Shown here in pieces: positions 1-7,033 of a stretch of DNA of 9,274 nt. Under the pieces are notes generated by a model. The model searched no databases. It saw nothing but the letters and a program-made list of their open reading frames with translations, and was not told where the DNA came from. Source of the stretch: Ignavibacteria bacterium (GTDB lineage Bacteria; Bacteroidota; Ignavibacteria; Ignavibacteriales; Melioribacteraceae). The translations under genes and the position numbers were made by a program. Position 1 is the stretch's first letter. Every line of letters starts with the position of its first letter. The stretch covers positions 1 through 9,274 of the forward strand of contig DAIEQP010000222.1 in the NCBI GenBank assembly GCA_027347805.1, given 5' to 3'.

Positions 1-1500
1 CGAAGAAAATCCATCTAATGTATAAACAATTCCTTTGGTCGTAACTGCAACTAAATTTTCATTTGACTTTTTGATTGTGTAGATAGAATTAAGGTTTTTA
101 TCTACAGATAACAAACGCAGGAAATTCTTTTCTACTGAATAGAGTTTTAAACTATTTGATTCTTCCATGATTACTTTTCCAGATGAATAATACACCAGAT
201 TAGTGCCTTCAGGGAAAGTATGAAAAAACGATATTTGTGATGGTATCGATTCATTCAGCGAATAAATATTTAACTGATTCGATTTGGAAAATAGAATTAC
301 GTATGTAGAATCGACAAATAATTTTGAGTATTCAATATTGCCGGGAGTAGAAAATTTAATTTTATCTTTTGGGTTAACCGGATTTCTAAAAATTGTTAAT
401 CCGCTGTCGCTGTCTAAAACATACAAAAAACCATTTGCAACTTTCCAGTCAACGGTAAAACCTGATGATAAAAATTCAGGTCCCTTTTGCAGTTTGTTGT
501 TATTAAGTTGAAACTGAACGAATCTTGTATCCAGAAGATTCGCTATATAAAAATTGTCTTTCCAATTTGTAAAAGATGTTACTGGGCTTTCGGTTTTTAT
601 TTTATCTGTAATTTTTAAACTGCTATATTTTATTAGTCCATTATCATAATCCGATAAATAAAAATCATTACCGGCAGGATAGATATCAGTTGCACGTCCA
701 CCAGTTTTGAATTCCGAAACTTTTTCAGCAGAGTTCTGCTTCTGATCAAAGATGAAAACGTTACTGATATTTTTCTCTATTAACGCCAAAATTATAATGC
801 CAATAACAACAGGAGAAAGAATTAACCATCTTCTGCTCAATATTATAATTAACAAAATTCCGGCTGCCGCTCCCATCCATCCAGTGCGTTTATAAGTTGC
901 CAGTAATGCAATAAGGTTAATTATAAATCCAAGTAAAACAAAAATTCTTTTCTTTAGTGGTAATTTTTCGTGAATCAGAAAAGCGAATAAAAGTACCAGA
1001 GAAAAACTCATTAATTCGCTTGATGTAATTGGGTATTGAAATGTTCCTGGTCCTGATTCATAAATTTGATAGAAACTGTTTATATAATATTTATACGCAA
1101 GACCAATGTAAACAATCATTGTTGCAAGTGCAGCTCCGAGATAAATCATCACAAATTGTTTTGTCCGGTTAAAATCATGAGCGGCAAATAAGAATACGTA
1201 AATTGTTGGGATAAGCAAAAATCTTTTTCTTAGGTTGTCAAGAGAATCTAATTTATCCATAGACAGAATTGTAGAAATAATCTCGGCTGCTATATAAAAT
1301 AACAGAGCATATTCTAAACCTGTTTTTTGAAATGGATTTTCTTTTGTTATATAATATCTATATAGAATAAGAAGCAGCGGAATGAAATAACCAAATTGAT
1401 TGAGAAAAATTGTATTGGTTACCGTACATAAAAAAAGTATAGAAAAAATGTAGATTGCTTTATCAACTATCTGAATATGCTTTTGGGATAATTCTGCCAT
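1..1500 (-). CDS. O-antigen ligase/polymerase-like membrane protein with beta-propeller-like C-terminal region (partial, 3' end outside window)
   Basis: This frame is open from an ATG at 1500-1498 to the window edge, giving 500 residues without a stop. An in-frame TAG lies four codons upstream, so this is the first ATG available. Residues 1-241 are very hydrophobic, with about eight or nine likely membrane helices. They include GTFQYP (153-158) and the KRTGW segment with Arg205, which resembles the conserved Arg motif of the Wzy/WaaL (O-antigen ligase, PF04932) superfamily. These enzymes polymerise or transfer undecaprenyl-linked glycans on the periplasmic face of the inner membrane. From about residue 265 the protein turns soluble, with repeated units around 279-292, 316-332, 358-374 and 400-415, about 37-42 residues apart, in the pattern 'xFYxxDxxNGLxxF'. 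This suggests a WD40/NHL-like beta-propeller. The His-containing periplasmic-loop motif of ligases is not seen in the visible part. It is transcribed divergently from the glycan operon. The membrane family call is fairly likely; the propeller call rests on repeat spacing only. Confidence 0.7.
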   Translation of the reverse strand, partial: MAELSQKHIQIVDKAIYIFSILFLCTVTNTIFLNQFGYFIPLLLILYRYYITKENPFQKTGLEYALLFYIAAEIISTILSMDKLDSLDNLRKRFLLIPTIYVFLFAAHDFNRTKQFVMIYLGAALATMIVYIGLAYKYYINSFYQIYESGPGTFQYPITSSELMSFSLVLLFAFLIHEKLPLKKRIFVLLGFIINLIALLATYKRTGWMGAAAGILLIIILSRRWLILSPVVIGIIILALIEKNISNVFIFDQKQNSAEKVSEFKTGGRATDIYPAGNDFYLSDYDNGLIKYSSLKITDKIKTESPVTSFTNWKDNFYIANLLDTRFVQFQLNNNKLQKGPEFLSSGFTVDWKVANGFLYVLDSDSGLTIFRNPVNPKDKIKFSTPGNIEYSKLFVDSTYVILFSKSNQLNIYSLNESIPSQISFFHTFPEGTNLVYYSSGKVIMEESNSLKLYSVEKNFLRLLSVDKNLNSIYTIKKSNENLVAVTTKGIVYTLDGFSS

Positions 1501-1568
1501 TATTTGCCACTATTTTAAGGTGTGCCAAAATAAAGATTATTGATAAAAGATATTCGATTTTGGGAATC

Positions 1569-1597
1569 ATTATGCAAATAGATTTAGTGCAAGACAA
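1569..1597 (-). promoter_or_regulatory. Candidate sigma70-type promoter for the minus-strand gene
   Basis: Read on the minus strand, TTGTCT (1597-1592) and CATAAT (1574-1569) are separated by 17 bases. They match the -35 and -10 consensus at 4/6 and 5/6 positions. This would place a transcript start near 1562 and leave a leader of about 60 bases before the ATG at 1500. In AT-rich DNA such matches occur by chance, and if this organism uses the Bacteroidota-type primary sigma factor the consensus would differ. Confidence 0.28.
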
Positions 1598-1634
1598 TCT
1601 GAGAAATCTTTTTGTTAATTTTGAAAAACGAATC

Positions 1635-1662
1635 TTGCTGTATGAATTAACTGTTTAATAAT
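1635..1662 (+). promoter_or_regulatory. Weak candidate promoter for the plus-strand operon
   Basis: TTGCTG (1635-1640) and AATAAT (1657-1662) are 16 bases apart. The -10 matches the consensus at 5/6 positions, but the -35 only at its first three bases. A start near 1669 would give a leader of about 20 bases before the ATG at 1692. This is the best arrangement I found on this strand, but it is weak. Confidence 0.18.
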
Positions 1663-1691
1663 CACTGCTTTGTCAAAAGTAATTATTGTAT

Positions 1692-2891
1692 ATGAAATAT
1701 GATGTAATTATTGTTGGTGCCGGTATTGTAGGGTTGGCAAGCGGGTTAAAACTTCTCGAACGTTTTCCATCAATAAAAATATTGTTTCTTGAAAAAGAAA
1801 ATGATATTGCAATGCATCAGACAGGTAACAACAGCGGGGTTATTCACTCCGGAATATATTATAAAACCGGAAGTTTAAAATCTCAGAATTGTATTCACGG
1901 CTATAAATTGCTTGTGGATTTTTGTAGACTGCATCATGTTTCATATAATATCTGCGGAAAAATTATTCTCGCAACTGGTGAAAAAGAAATTCCAGCTATG
2001 AATAGTATTTATGAACGTGGTGTTCAAAATGGATTGGATGGGCTAAAGATTTTGGATGAGAGCGAACTGAAACAAATTGAACCGCATGCTCATGGCGTAT
2101 CGGCAATTTGGGTTCCTCAAACAGGAATTATTGATTATAAAATTGTTTCTCAAAAATATCTCGAGGTTTCAAAATCGCTTGGTGCAGAAATTTTGTTTGG
2201 AAGAAAGGTTGATGATATTTTAATTAAAGATAATGAATGCAAAGTTGTTGCAGGAAGCGAATCTTATACTTCTAAAGTAGTGGTTACATGTACGGGACTC
2301 TTTTCAGACAGAATTGCGAAATTAACCCATCAAAATTTGGATTATCGTTTAATTCCTTTTAGAGGCGAATACTATAAACTTGTGAGCAGCGCTCACCATC
2401 TTGTAAAAAATTTAATTTACCCGGTACCCGATCCAGCATTTCCATTTTTGGGAGTTCATTTTACAAGAATGATTAATGATGAAGTTGAATGTGGTCCGAA
2501 CGCAGTTTTATCATTTAAACGGGAAGGTTATTCTAAATTCAGTATTAATTTATTAGATACATTCGAAACATTTTCCTGGGGAGGATTTCGAAAAATTATC
2601 GGCAAATATTGGAAAACCGGGCTGGGAGAATTTTATAGATCGTACAATAAATCTGCATTTGTGAAAGCATTACAGAAACTTGTTCCGGAAATCCAATCGC
2701 AGCATCTTGAAAAAGGGGGTGCCGGAGTAAGAGCGCAGGCCTGTATGAAGGATGGAAAACTTCTGGATGATTTTTACATTCTGGAAGATCAAAATATAAT
2801 TCATGTTTGTAATGCGCCTTCACCGGCGGCAACAGCATCTCTCTCGATAGGAGAGTATATTGCAACAAGGATTTTGAATCAATTGGTTTAA
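1692..2891 (+). CDS. lhgO: L-2-hydroxyglutarate oxidase/dehydrogenase (LhgO/YgaF family, FAD-dependent)
   Basis: LhgO enzymes oxidise L-2-hydroxyglutarate to 2-oxoglutarate with FAD and pass the electrons to oxygen or the membrane quinone pool. The 399-residue product starts with a Rossmann FAD-binding fold, GAGIVG at residues 9-14, with Glu34 ending the second strand. The family signature HQTGNNSGVIHSGIYY follows at 42-57. Later come FRGEYYKL, FLGVHFTR, GPNAVLSFKREGY, the GVRAQA segment and the C-terminal NAPSPAATASLSIGEY FAD-contact segment, all typical of LhgO within the DAO superfamily. Length fits the family (E. coli LhgO is slightly longer). I chose the ATG at 1692; an in-frame TTG at 1686 would add two residues. 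Neither has a clear ribosome binding site. It is the first gene of the plus-strand series, 24 bases before the sugar-phosphate transferase gene. The family call is strong; the exact substrate is inferred. Confidence 0.9.
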   Translation: MKYDVIIVGAGIVGLASGLKLLERFPSIKILFLEKENDIAMHQTGNNSGVIHSGIYYKTGSLKSQNCIHGYKLLVDFCRLHHVSYNICGKIILATGEKEIPAMNSIYERGVQNGLDGLKILDESELKQIEPHAHGVSAIWVPQTGIIDYKIVSQKYLEVSKSLGAEILFGRKVDDILIKDNECKVVAGSESYTSKVVVTCTGLFSDRIAKLTHQNLDYRLIPFRGEYYKLVSSAHHLVKNLIYPVPDPAFPFLGVHFTRMINDEVECGPNAVLSFKREGYSKFSINLLDTFETFSWGGFRKIIGKYWKTGLGEFYRSYNKSAFVKALQKLVPEIQSQHLEKGGAGVRAQACMKDGKLLDDFYILEDQNIIHVCNAPSPAATASLSIGEYIATRILNQLV

Positions 2892-2915
2892 TTGAAATCG
2901 GAGTTTTATTAAATA

Positions 2916-4319
2916 ATGAGTAAACGTACCGAAAAATTTTTAGTGCTTATTACAGATTTCATAGCAATAAATCTTGCCGGATTATTTTTTTTCTATTTGC
3001 GCGTTGAAAGCGGATGGTTTGAGTTAATCATTCAGCCCGATCTGTTTTTACCTTTATTGGCTATTTATTTCTACTGGCTTGTAATTTTTACTTTTGTTGG
3101 TATGTACCGAACCTGGTTTGCAATGTCCCGCTTTGATGAGCTTTCTACATTATTCAAGGCATCTTTCGTTGGTATATTTTTACTCTTCACAATTATTCTT
3201 TATGATGATTATGCCCGTCATATTGAATCATCAAACAGGTTTTACATCTTTTTCTATTGGGGAATTTTTCTTTCAATAGTTGGAATTGGACGTTTAGCAA
3301 TTCGAACAATTCAAAGAAAACTTTTAATAATGGGAATTGGCCGGCACAATGGAGTGATAATTGGTTTTAATGATAAAGCCAAGGAAGTTCACACATCTAT
3401 CCAGAAATACAAAGAATTAGGAATTGATATTGTCGGTTATGTTGCTGCTCATCCTGATGAAAAAGGAAAATCTTACAGGGATGTAAAAGTTCTTGATTCA
3501 ATTTCAAATCTAGAATCTGTAATCGAAAAAAATAATGTAAAGATGATTATTATTTCGCTTGGAAGAAATGATGAAGATTTGATTACTGAAGTAATTGAAC
3601 GGTGCGATGGTAAAAATATCGGGATAAAGATGATTCCCGATTTGTATGATATTATAAGCGGGCAGGCAAAAATTTCCCAGCTTTATGCTTTTCCATTGAT
3701 TGATGTTATGCCTGAACTAATGCCGGAATGGGAAAAAAAATTAAAAAGGATGATGGACATTGTTTTATCGTTTACACTTTTGGTTCTTTCTTCACCTGTT
3801 ACAATTTTGACAGCAATACTTATTAAGATTGATAGCAAAGGTCCGGTTTTTTATAAACAGGAAAGAATGGGATTAAACGGAAAGATATTTAAAGTAGTCA
3901 AATTCAGAACAATGTACACTGATGCGGAAAAACATACAGGTCCAATTTGGTCAACAAAGGATGATCCGAGAATTACTAGAATTGGAAAGTACGCCCGAAA
4001 GTTTCGCCTTGATGAAATCCCTCAGGTTTATAATGTTTTAAAAGGAGATATGAGTTTTGTTGGTCCGCGTCCCGAACGTCCATTTTTTGTAGAGAAACTT
4101 TCTAAGGAAATTCCTTTATACAAAAGAAGATTGAAAGTTAGACCTGGAATTACAGGATGGGCTCAGGTAAAACATAAATATGATGAGACTATCGAAGATG
4201 TAAAAGTAAAACTCCGCTATGATTTATTTTATATTGAGAACATGAGTTTGAGAATGGATTTTAAAATTATCCTGCGTACTTTTTTAGTGGTTTTATTTGG
4301 AAAAGGGCATTACGAATGA
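2916..4319 (+). CDS. Polyprenyl-phosphate sugar-phosphate transferase (WbaP/WcaJ-type phosphoglycosyltransferase)
   Basis: This family moves a sugar-1-phosphate from a nucleotide sugar to undecaprenyl phosphate, the first step of many O-antigen, capsule and exopolysaccharide pathways, at the cytoplasmic face of the inner membrane. The 467-residue protein has the usual order. About four membrane helices lie in residues 8-130. A Rossmann-like CoA-binding-type domain spans about 143-255. The catalytic bacterial sugar transferase domain (PF02397) begins at KRMMD (277-281) with its membrane-inserted hydrophobic helix. Catalytic-domain motifs are intact: YKQERMG, KFRTM (329-333), RLDEIPQ (364-370) with the Asp366-Glu367 catalytic dyad, FVGPRPERP (381-389) and the GITGWAQV segment. 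A GGAG at 2900-2903 lies 12 bases before the ATG, rather far for a good ribosome site. The last four bases overlap the next gene (ATGA), suggesting translational coupling. The sugar transferred cannot be told from sequence alone. Confidence 0.93.
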   Translation: MSKRTEKFLVLITDFIAINLAGLFFFYLRVESGWFELIIQPDLFLPLLAIYFYWLVIFTFVGMYRTWFAMSRFDELSTLFKASFVGIFLLFTIILYDDYARHIESSNRFYIFFYWGIFLSIVGIGRLAIRTIQRKLLIMGIGRHNGVIIGFNDKAKEVHTSIQKYKELGIDIVGYVAAHPDEKGKSYRDVKVLDSISNLESVIEKNNVKMIIISLGRNDEDLITEVIERCDGKNIGIKMIPDLYDIISGQAKISQLYAFPLIDVMPELMPEWEKKLKRMMDIVLSFTLLVLSSPVTILTAILIKIDSKGPVFYKQERMGLNGKIFKVVKFRTMYTDAEKHTGPIWSTKDDPRITRIGKYARKFRLDEIPQVYNVLKGDMSFVGPRPERPFFVEKLSKEIPLYKRRLKVRPGITGWAQVKHKYDETIEDVKVKLRYDLFYIENMSLRMDFKIILRTFLVVLFGKGHYE

Positions 4320-5035
4320 TGAAATGTTTGGTAATTATTCCGACTTATAATGAAATTCATAACATTCAAAAATTGGTTCCAGATTTGTTAAGCAGTTATC
4401 CCGGGATTGATGTTTTGATTGTTGATGACAACTCACCTGATGGCACGGCAGATTATGTTAAAACGGTTGGTGAAAAAATTAATCGTGTGAAATTAATTAA
4501 GCGGGCCGGCAAAATGGGACTAGGAACTGCATATGTTGAAGGATTTAAATATATGCTTGAACATGACTATGAATGTACGATTCAGATGGATGCCGACTAT
4601 TCTCACGATCCTAATGATATTGCAAATTTCTTAATCAACATTGAAAATAATGATTTGGTTATCGGCAGCAGATATATTGATGGTGTTCGGGTTATTAACT
4701 GGCCAATCAGAAGATTACTTCTGAGCTACGGTGCTAATCTTTATTCGAGAATTATTACCGGAATGCCGATTAAAGATGGAACGGGCGGGTTCAAATGCTG
4801 GCGCCGAAAAGTTCTGGAATCAATTAATTTTGATAAAATTCATTCCAATGGTTACTCATTTCAAATCGAAATGAATTATAAAGCATATAAAAAAGGATTC
4901 AAGATTTTTGAAATGCCGATTACTTTTATTGACCGCGTACACGGCACATCCAAGATGTCAAAAAAAATTGTTCGAGAAGCGATTACAATGGTTTGGAAAC
5001 TGCGCTTCAAAAGTATTATCGGCACATTAAACTAA
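4316..5035 (+). CDS. Polyprenol-phosphate mannose synthase-like glycosyltransferase (GT2, Dpm1 type)
   Basis: The 239-residue product is a soluble family 2 glycosyltransferase of the dolichol-phosphate mannosyltransferase type, which transfers a hexose (usually mannose from GDP-mannose, sometimes glucose) to a polyprenyl phosphate. Visible motifs are IIPTYNE (7-13), VDDNSPDG (36-43) for nucleotide binding, QMDADYSH (90-97) with the metal-binding DAD at 92-94, GSRY, the DGTGGFKCWR segment, and the late QIEM and HGTSKMS segments typical of Dpm1. The C-terminal membrane helices of some bacterial homologues are absent, so this is the short, peripheral-membrane form. It starts within the stop of the preceding gene (ATGATG at 4316-4321; the second ATG is an alternative start). 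It ends seven bases before the next gene. The lipid-linked sugar would feed GT-C type transferases on the outer face, none of which is visible here. Confidence 0.9.
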   Translation: MMKCLVIIPTYNEIHNIQKLVPDLLSSYPGIDVLIVDDNSPDGTADYVKTVGEKINRVKLIKRAGKMGLGTAYVEGFKYMLEHDYECTIQMDADYSHDPNDIANFLINIENNDLVIGSRYIDGVRVINWPIRRLLLSYGANLYSRIITGMPIKDGTGGFKCWRRKVLESINFDKIHSNGYSFQIEMNYKAYKKGFKIFEMPITFIDRVHGTSKMSKKIVREAITMVWKLRFKSIIGTLN

Positions 5036-5042
5036 TCAAGAA

Positions 5043-7031
5043 ATGATAGACCTCTCAATCATCATTGTAAATTACAACGTTAAAGAATTTATTCTAAACC
5101 TTGTCGACTCTGTAAAAAAAGCCGCCGGCAAAATATCGACTGAAATATTCATAGTTGACAATGCCAGTGATGACGGAAGTGTTGAACTTATTTCTTCCAA
5201 ATTTCCGGATGTCAAATTAATCTGTAACAAAAAAAATGTTGGATTTGGAGTTGCAAATAATCAGGCATTGCAGCAGGCTTCTGGTAAATATTTATTGATG
5301 ATCAATCCTGATACAATTGTTCGCGAAGATACTTTTGCAAAGATGATTAATTTTTTTGATTCCAATCCCGATGCGGGAATTGCAGGTTGTAAAGTTCTTA
5401 ATCCTGATGGCACTCTTCAACTTGCATGCAGAAGAAGTTTTCCCGGCCCATGGACTTCCTTCACAAAGGTTATGGGATTAAGCCGGCTTTTTCCTAAAAG
5501 CAAATTTTTTGCAAGGTATAATCTTACATATCTCGATGAGAATAAAACATACGAAGTTGATGCGGTAAGCGGCGCATTTATGATGATGCGCAAAGAAGTA
5601 TATGAAAAAATCGGCGGTTTCGATCCCCAGTTTTTTATGTACGGTGAAGATTTGGATTTATGTTTCAGAACTCAAAAGGCAGGTTACAAAGTTTTTTATT
5701 TCCACGAAACAGAAATTATTCATTACAAAGGTGAAAGCACAAAAAGAAGCAGCCTTGATGAAACCACAATCTTTTATAATGCAATGCATCTTTTTGTCAG
5801 AAAACATTTTTCAACATCTTTTATTATTGAAACAATTCTTCAAGCGGCAATAATTATAAGAAAACTGATTGCATTTGCAAATGTGTTCAGGCTGGCAATT
5901 ATGTCAATCATTCTGGATTTTATCTTTTTTTCTGCTTCAATTAAAATAGCTGAAAAAACATATCTAGATTCCCATTCCAGAGGGTTTCCCGATTATGCAT
6001 TACCATGGGTTTATTTTGTCCCATCGTTAATACAGATTTTAATATCTGCACTTTCAGGGGCTTACAAAAAAAATTCCCTGCAGGTTCTAAAAACAATGCT
6101 CTCATTGTTGTATGGATTTCTGTTCCTTGCGGCAGTTACCTATTTCTTTAAACAATATGGATTCAGTCGCGCTGTTGTTCTTATTACATATACTATATCA
6201 TTCTTTTCATTTTTGACATGGCGAATAATATTAAAAGCTGTTTTCAAAATTGGATTGGATGCCGACACAAGGAAATCAAGGACATTAATTATCGGGAGCG
6301 AAAAACTGTCTGAAGAAATTGCTTCCAAGCTAAAATCAAATTCAACTAAACTTCATCAAATTATCGGTCTTATTGGTCTATCAAGAAAAAGTGTCGGCGA
6401 AAAGATCGGCAGTTTTCAAATTATCGGTTCAATAGAAAATGTAAAGAAGATTATTGGCGAAGAAAAAATTGATAAGGTAATTATTTCCTCAGAAGATTTA
6501 TCATTTGATGAAATGTTCAGGATAGTTGCAGATTGCCAGGGAATGAACACTGAATTTTTGATTGCAGGAAAAGGAATGGATTATCTTGTTGGTAAATCCT
6601 CTGTAACGGTGCTTGAAGATATTTCACTATTAAAAGTTCAGTATAATATTTCCTCATTTGTTCACCTTGCTACAAAAAGAATATTCGACTTCATGATCGG
6701 GTTACTTGTTTTGATATTGCTTTATCCGTTTATATATTTGTTTCAGAAGTTCACTTCCAAATCGGGCGACTTTATACAGTTCATACTTGGTGTTCCTCAA
6801 GTATGTATCGGGACAAAAAGTTTTGTCGGCCCGCGCAGTTCATCATTTAGTGATGGACTTTATGTTGGAAAAGTTGGCTTAACCGGTTTCTGGTTTATCG
6901 ACAGCATCAGTATAGATGATGTTGAAGAATTAAGAAAGCTGGATGTTTTTTATGCAAAAAATCAAAACATCTGGCTCGATCTGGAAATTCTGGGGAAAAC
7001 TTTTTCAAGAATGTTTTTTAAGATGGAGTAA
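5043..7031 (+). CDS. Fusion protein: rhamnosyltransferase-like GT2 domain joined to a degenerate sugar-phosphate transferase module
   Basis: Residues 1 to about 280 form a WbbL/rhamnosyltransferase-like GT2 domain: SIIIVNYNV at the N-terminus, VDNASDDG (38-45), INPDT (87-91) in the DXD position, GGFDPQFFMYGEDLDLC (191-207) and IIHYKGES. Such enzymes add a sugar, often rhamnose, to a lipid-linked glycan. From about residue 284 a second module copies the layout of a WbaP-type phosphoglycosyltransferase: four hydrophobic segments (about 284-303, 316-338, 346-366, 372-397), a Rossmann-like domain (about 405-520, LIIGSEKLSEEIA), then KRIFDF (545-550), FVGPR (594-598) and GKVGLTGFWF. The catalytic core is missing: only about 50 residues separate KRIFD from VGPR, against about 105 in the intact transferase at 2916-4319, and there is no KFRTM or DEIPQ equivalent. 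The second half is therefore probably catalytically dead and may serve in membrane anchoring or partner binding. The reading frame is intact, which argues against a simple pseudogene. Confidence 0.85.
   Translation: MIDLSIIIVNYNVKEFILNLVDSVKKAAGKISTEIFIVDNASDDGSVELISSKFPDVKLICNKKNVGFGVANNQALQQASGKYLLMINPDTIVREDTFAKMINFFDSNPDAGIAGCKVLNPDGTLQLACRRSFPGPWTSFTKVMGLSRLFPKSKFFARYNLTYLDENKTYEVDAVSGAFMMMRKEVYEKIGGFDPQFFMYGEDLDLCFRTQKAGYKVFYFHETEIIHYKGESTKRSSLDETTIFYNAMHLFVRKHFSTSFIIETILQAAIIIRKLIAFANVFRLAIMSIILDFIFFSASIKIAEKTYLDSHSRGFPDYALPWVYFVPSLIQILISALSGAYKKNSLQVLKTMLSLLYGFLFLAAVTYFFKQYGFSRAVVLITYTISFFSFLTWRIILKAVFKIGLDADTRKSRTLIIGSEKLSEEIASKLKSNSTKLHQIIGLIGLSRKSVGEKIGSFQIIGSIENVKKIIGEEKIDKVIISSEDLSFDEMFRIVADCQGMNTEFLIAGKGMDYLVGKSSVTVLEDISLLKVQYNISSFVHLATKRIFDFMIGLLVLILLYPFIYLFQKFTSKSGDFIQFILGVPQVCIGTKSFVGPRSSSFSDGLYVGKVGLTGFWFIDSISIDDVEELRKLDVFYAKNQNIWLDLEILGKTFSRMFFKME
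7025..7028 (+). promoter_or_regulatory. Ribosome binding site of accA, inside the end of the preceding gene
   Basis: GGAG sits five bases before the accA ATG at 7034 and lies within the last codons of the fusion glycosyltransferase gene. It is one of the few recognisable Shine-Dalgarno-like sites in the window and supports both the accA start and translational coupling. Confidence 0.5.
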
Positions 7032-7033
7032 AA

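Larger units (their letters stand above)
1501..1691. other. Divergent intergenic region
   Basis: This 191-bp AT-rich spacer separates the minus-strand ligase-like gene from the plus-strand operon. It must hold promoters for both directions unless transcription enters from outside. I see no convincing RNA gene or coding frame in it. The only open frame crossing it (1455-1658, TTG start) lies partly antisense to the ligase-like gene and resembles no protein I know. Confidence 0.6.

Noticed and set aside
284..511. 75-residue plus-strand open frame
   Set aside because: It is antisense to the propeller-like repeat region of the minus-strand gene, whose frame is continuous and shows regular repeats.
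1455..1658. 67-residue plus-strand open frame with TTG start
   Set aside because: It overlaps the start of the minus-strand ligase-like gene in antisense and runs through the AT-rich spacer. It has no recognisable protein pattern or ribosome site.
2596..2868. 90-residue minus-strand open frame
   Set aside because: It is antisense to the conserved C-terminal part of lhgO.
6281..6480. Recurring ATTATCGG/ATTATTGG words as a DNA repeat
   Set aside because: They are irregularly spaced and encode Ile-Ile-Gly turns and strands of the Rossmann-like domain, so protein coding explains them.
5043..7031. Fusion glycosyltransferase as an assembly or frameshift artefact joining two genes
   Set aside because: The frame is continuous, both modules read cleanly, and the membrane segments follow directly after the GT2 domain. 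The loss lies inside the second module rather than at the junction.
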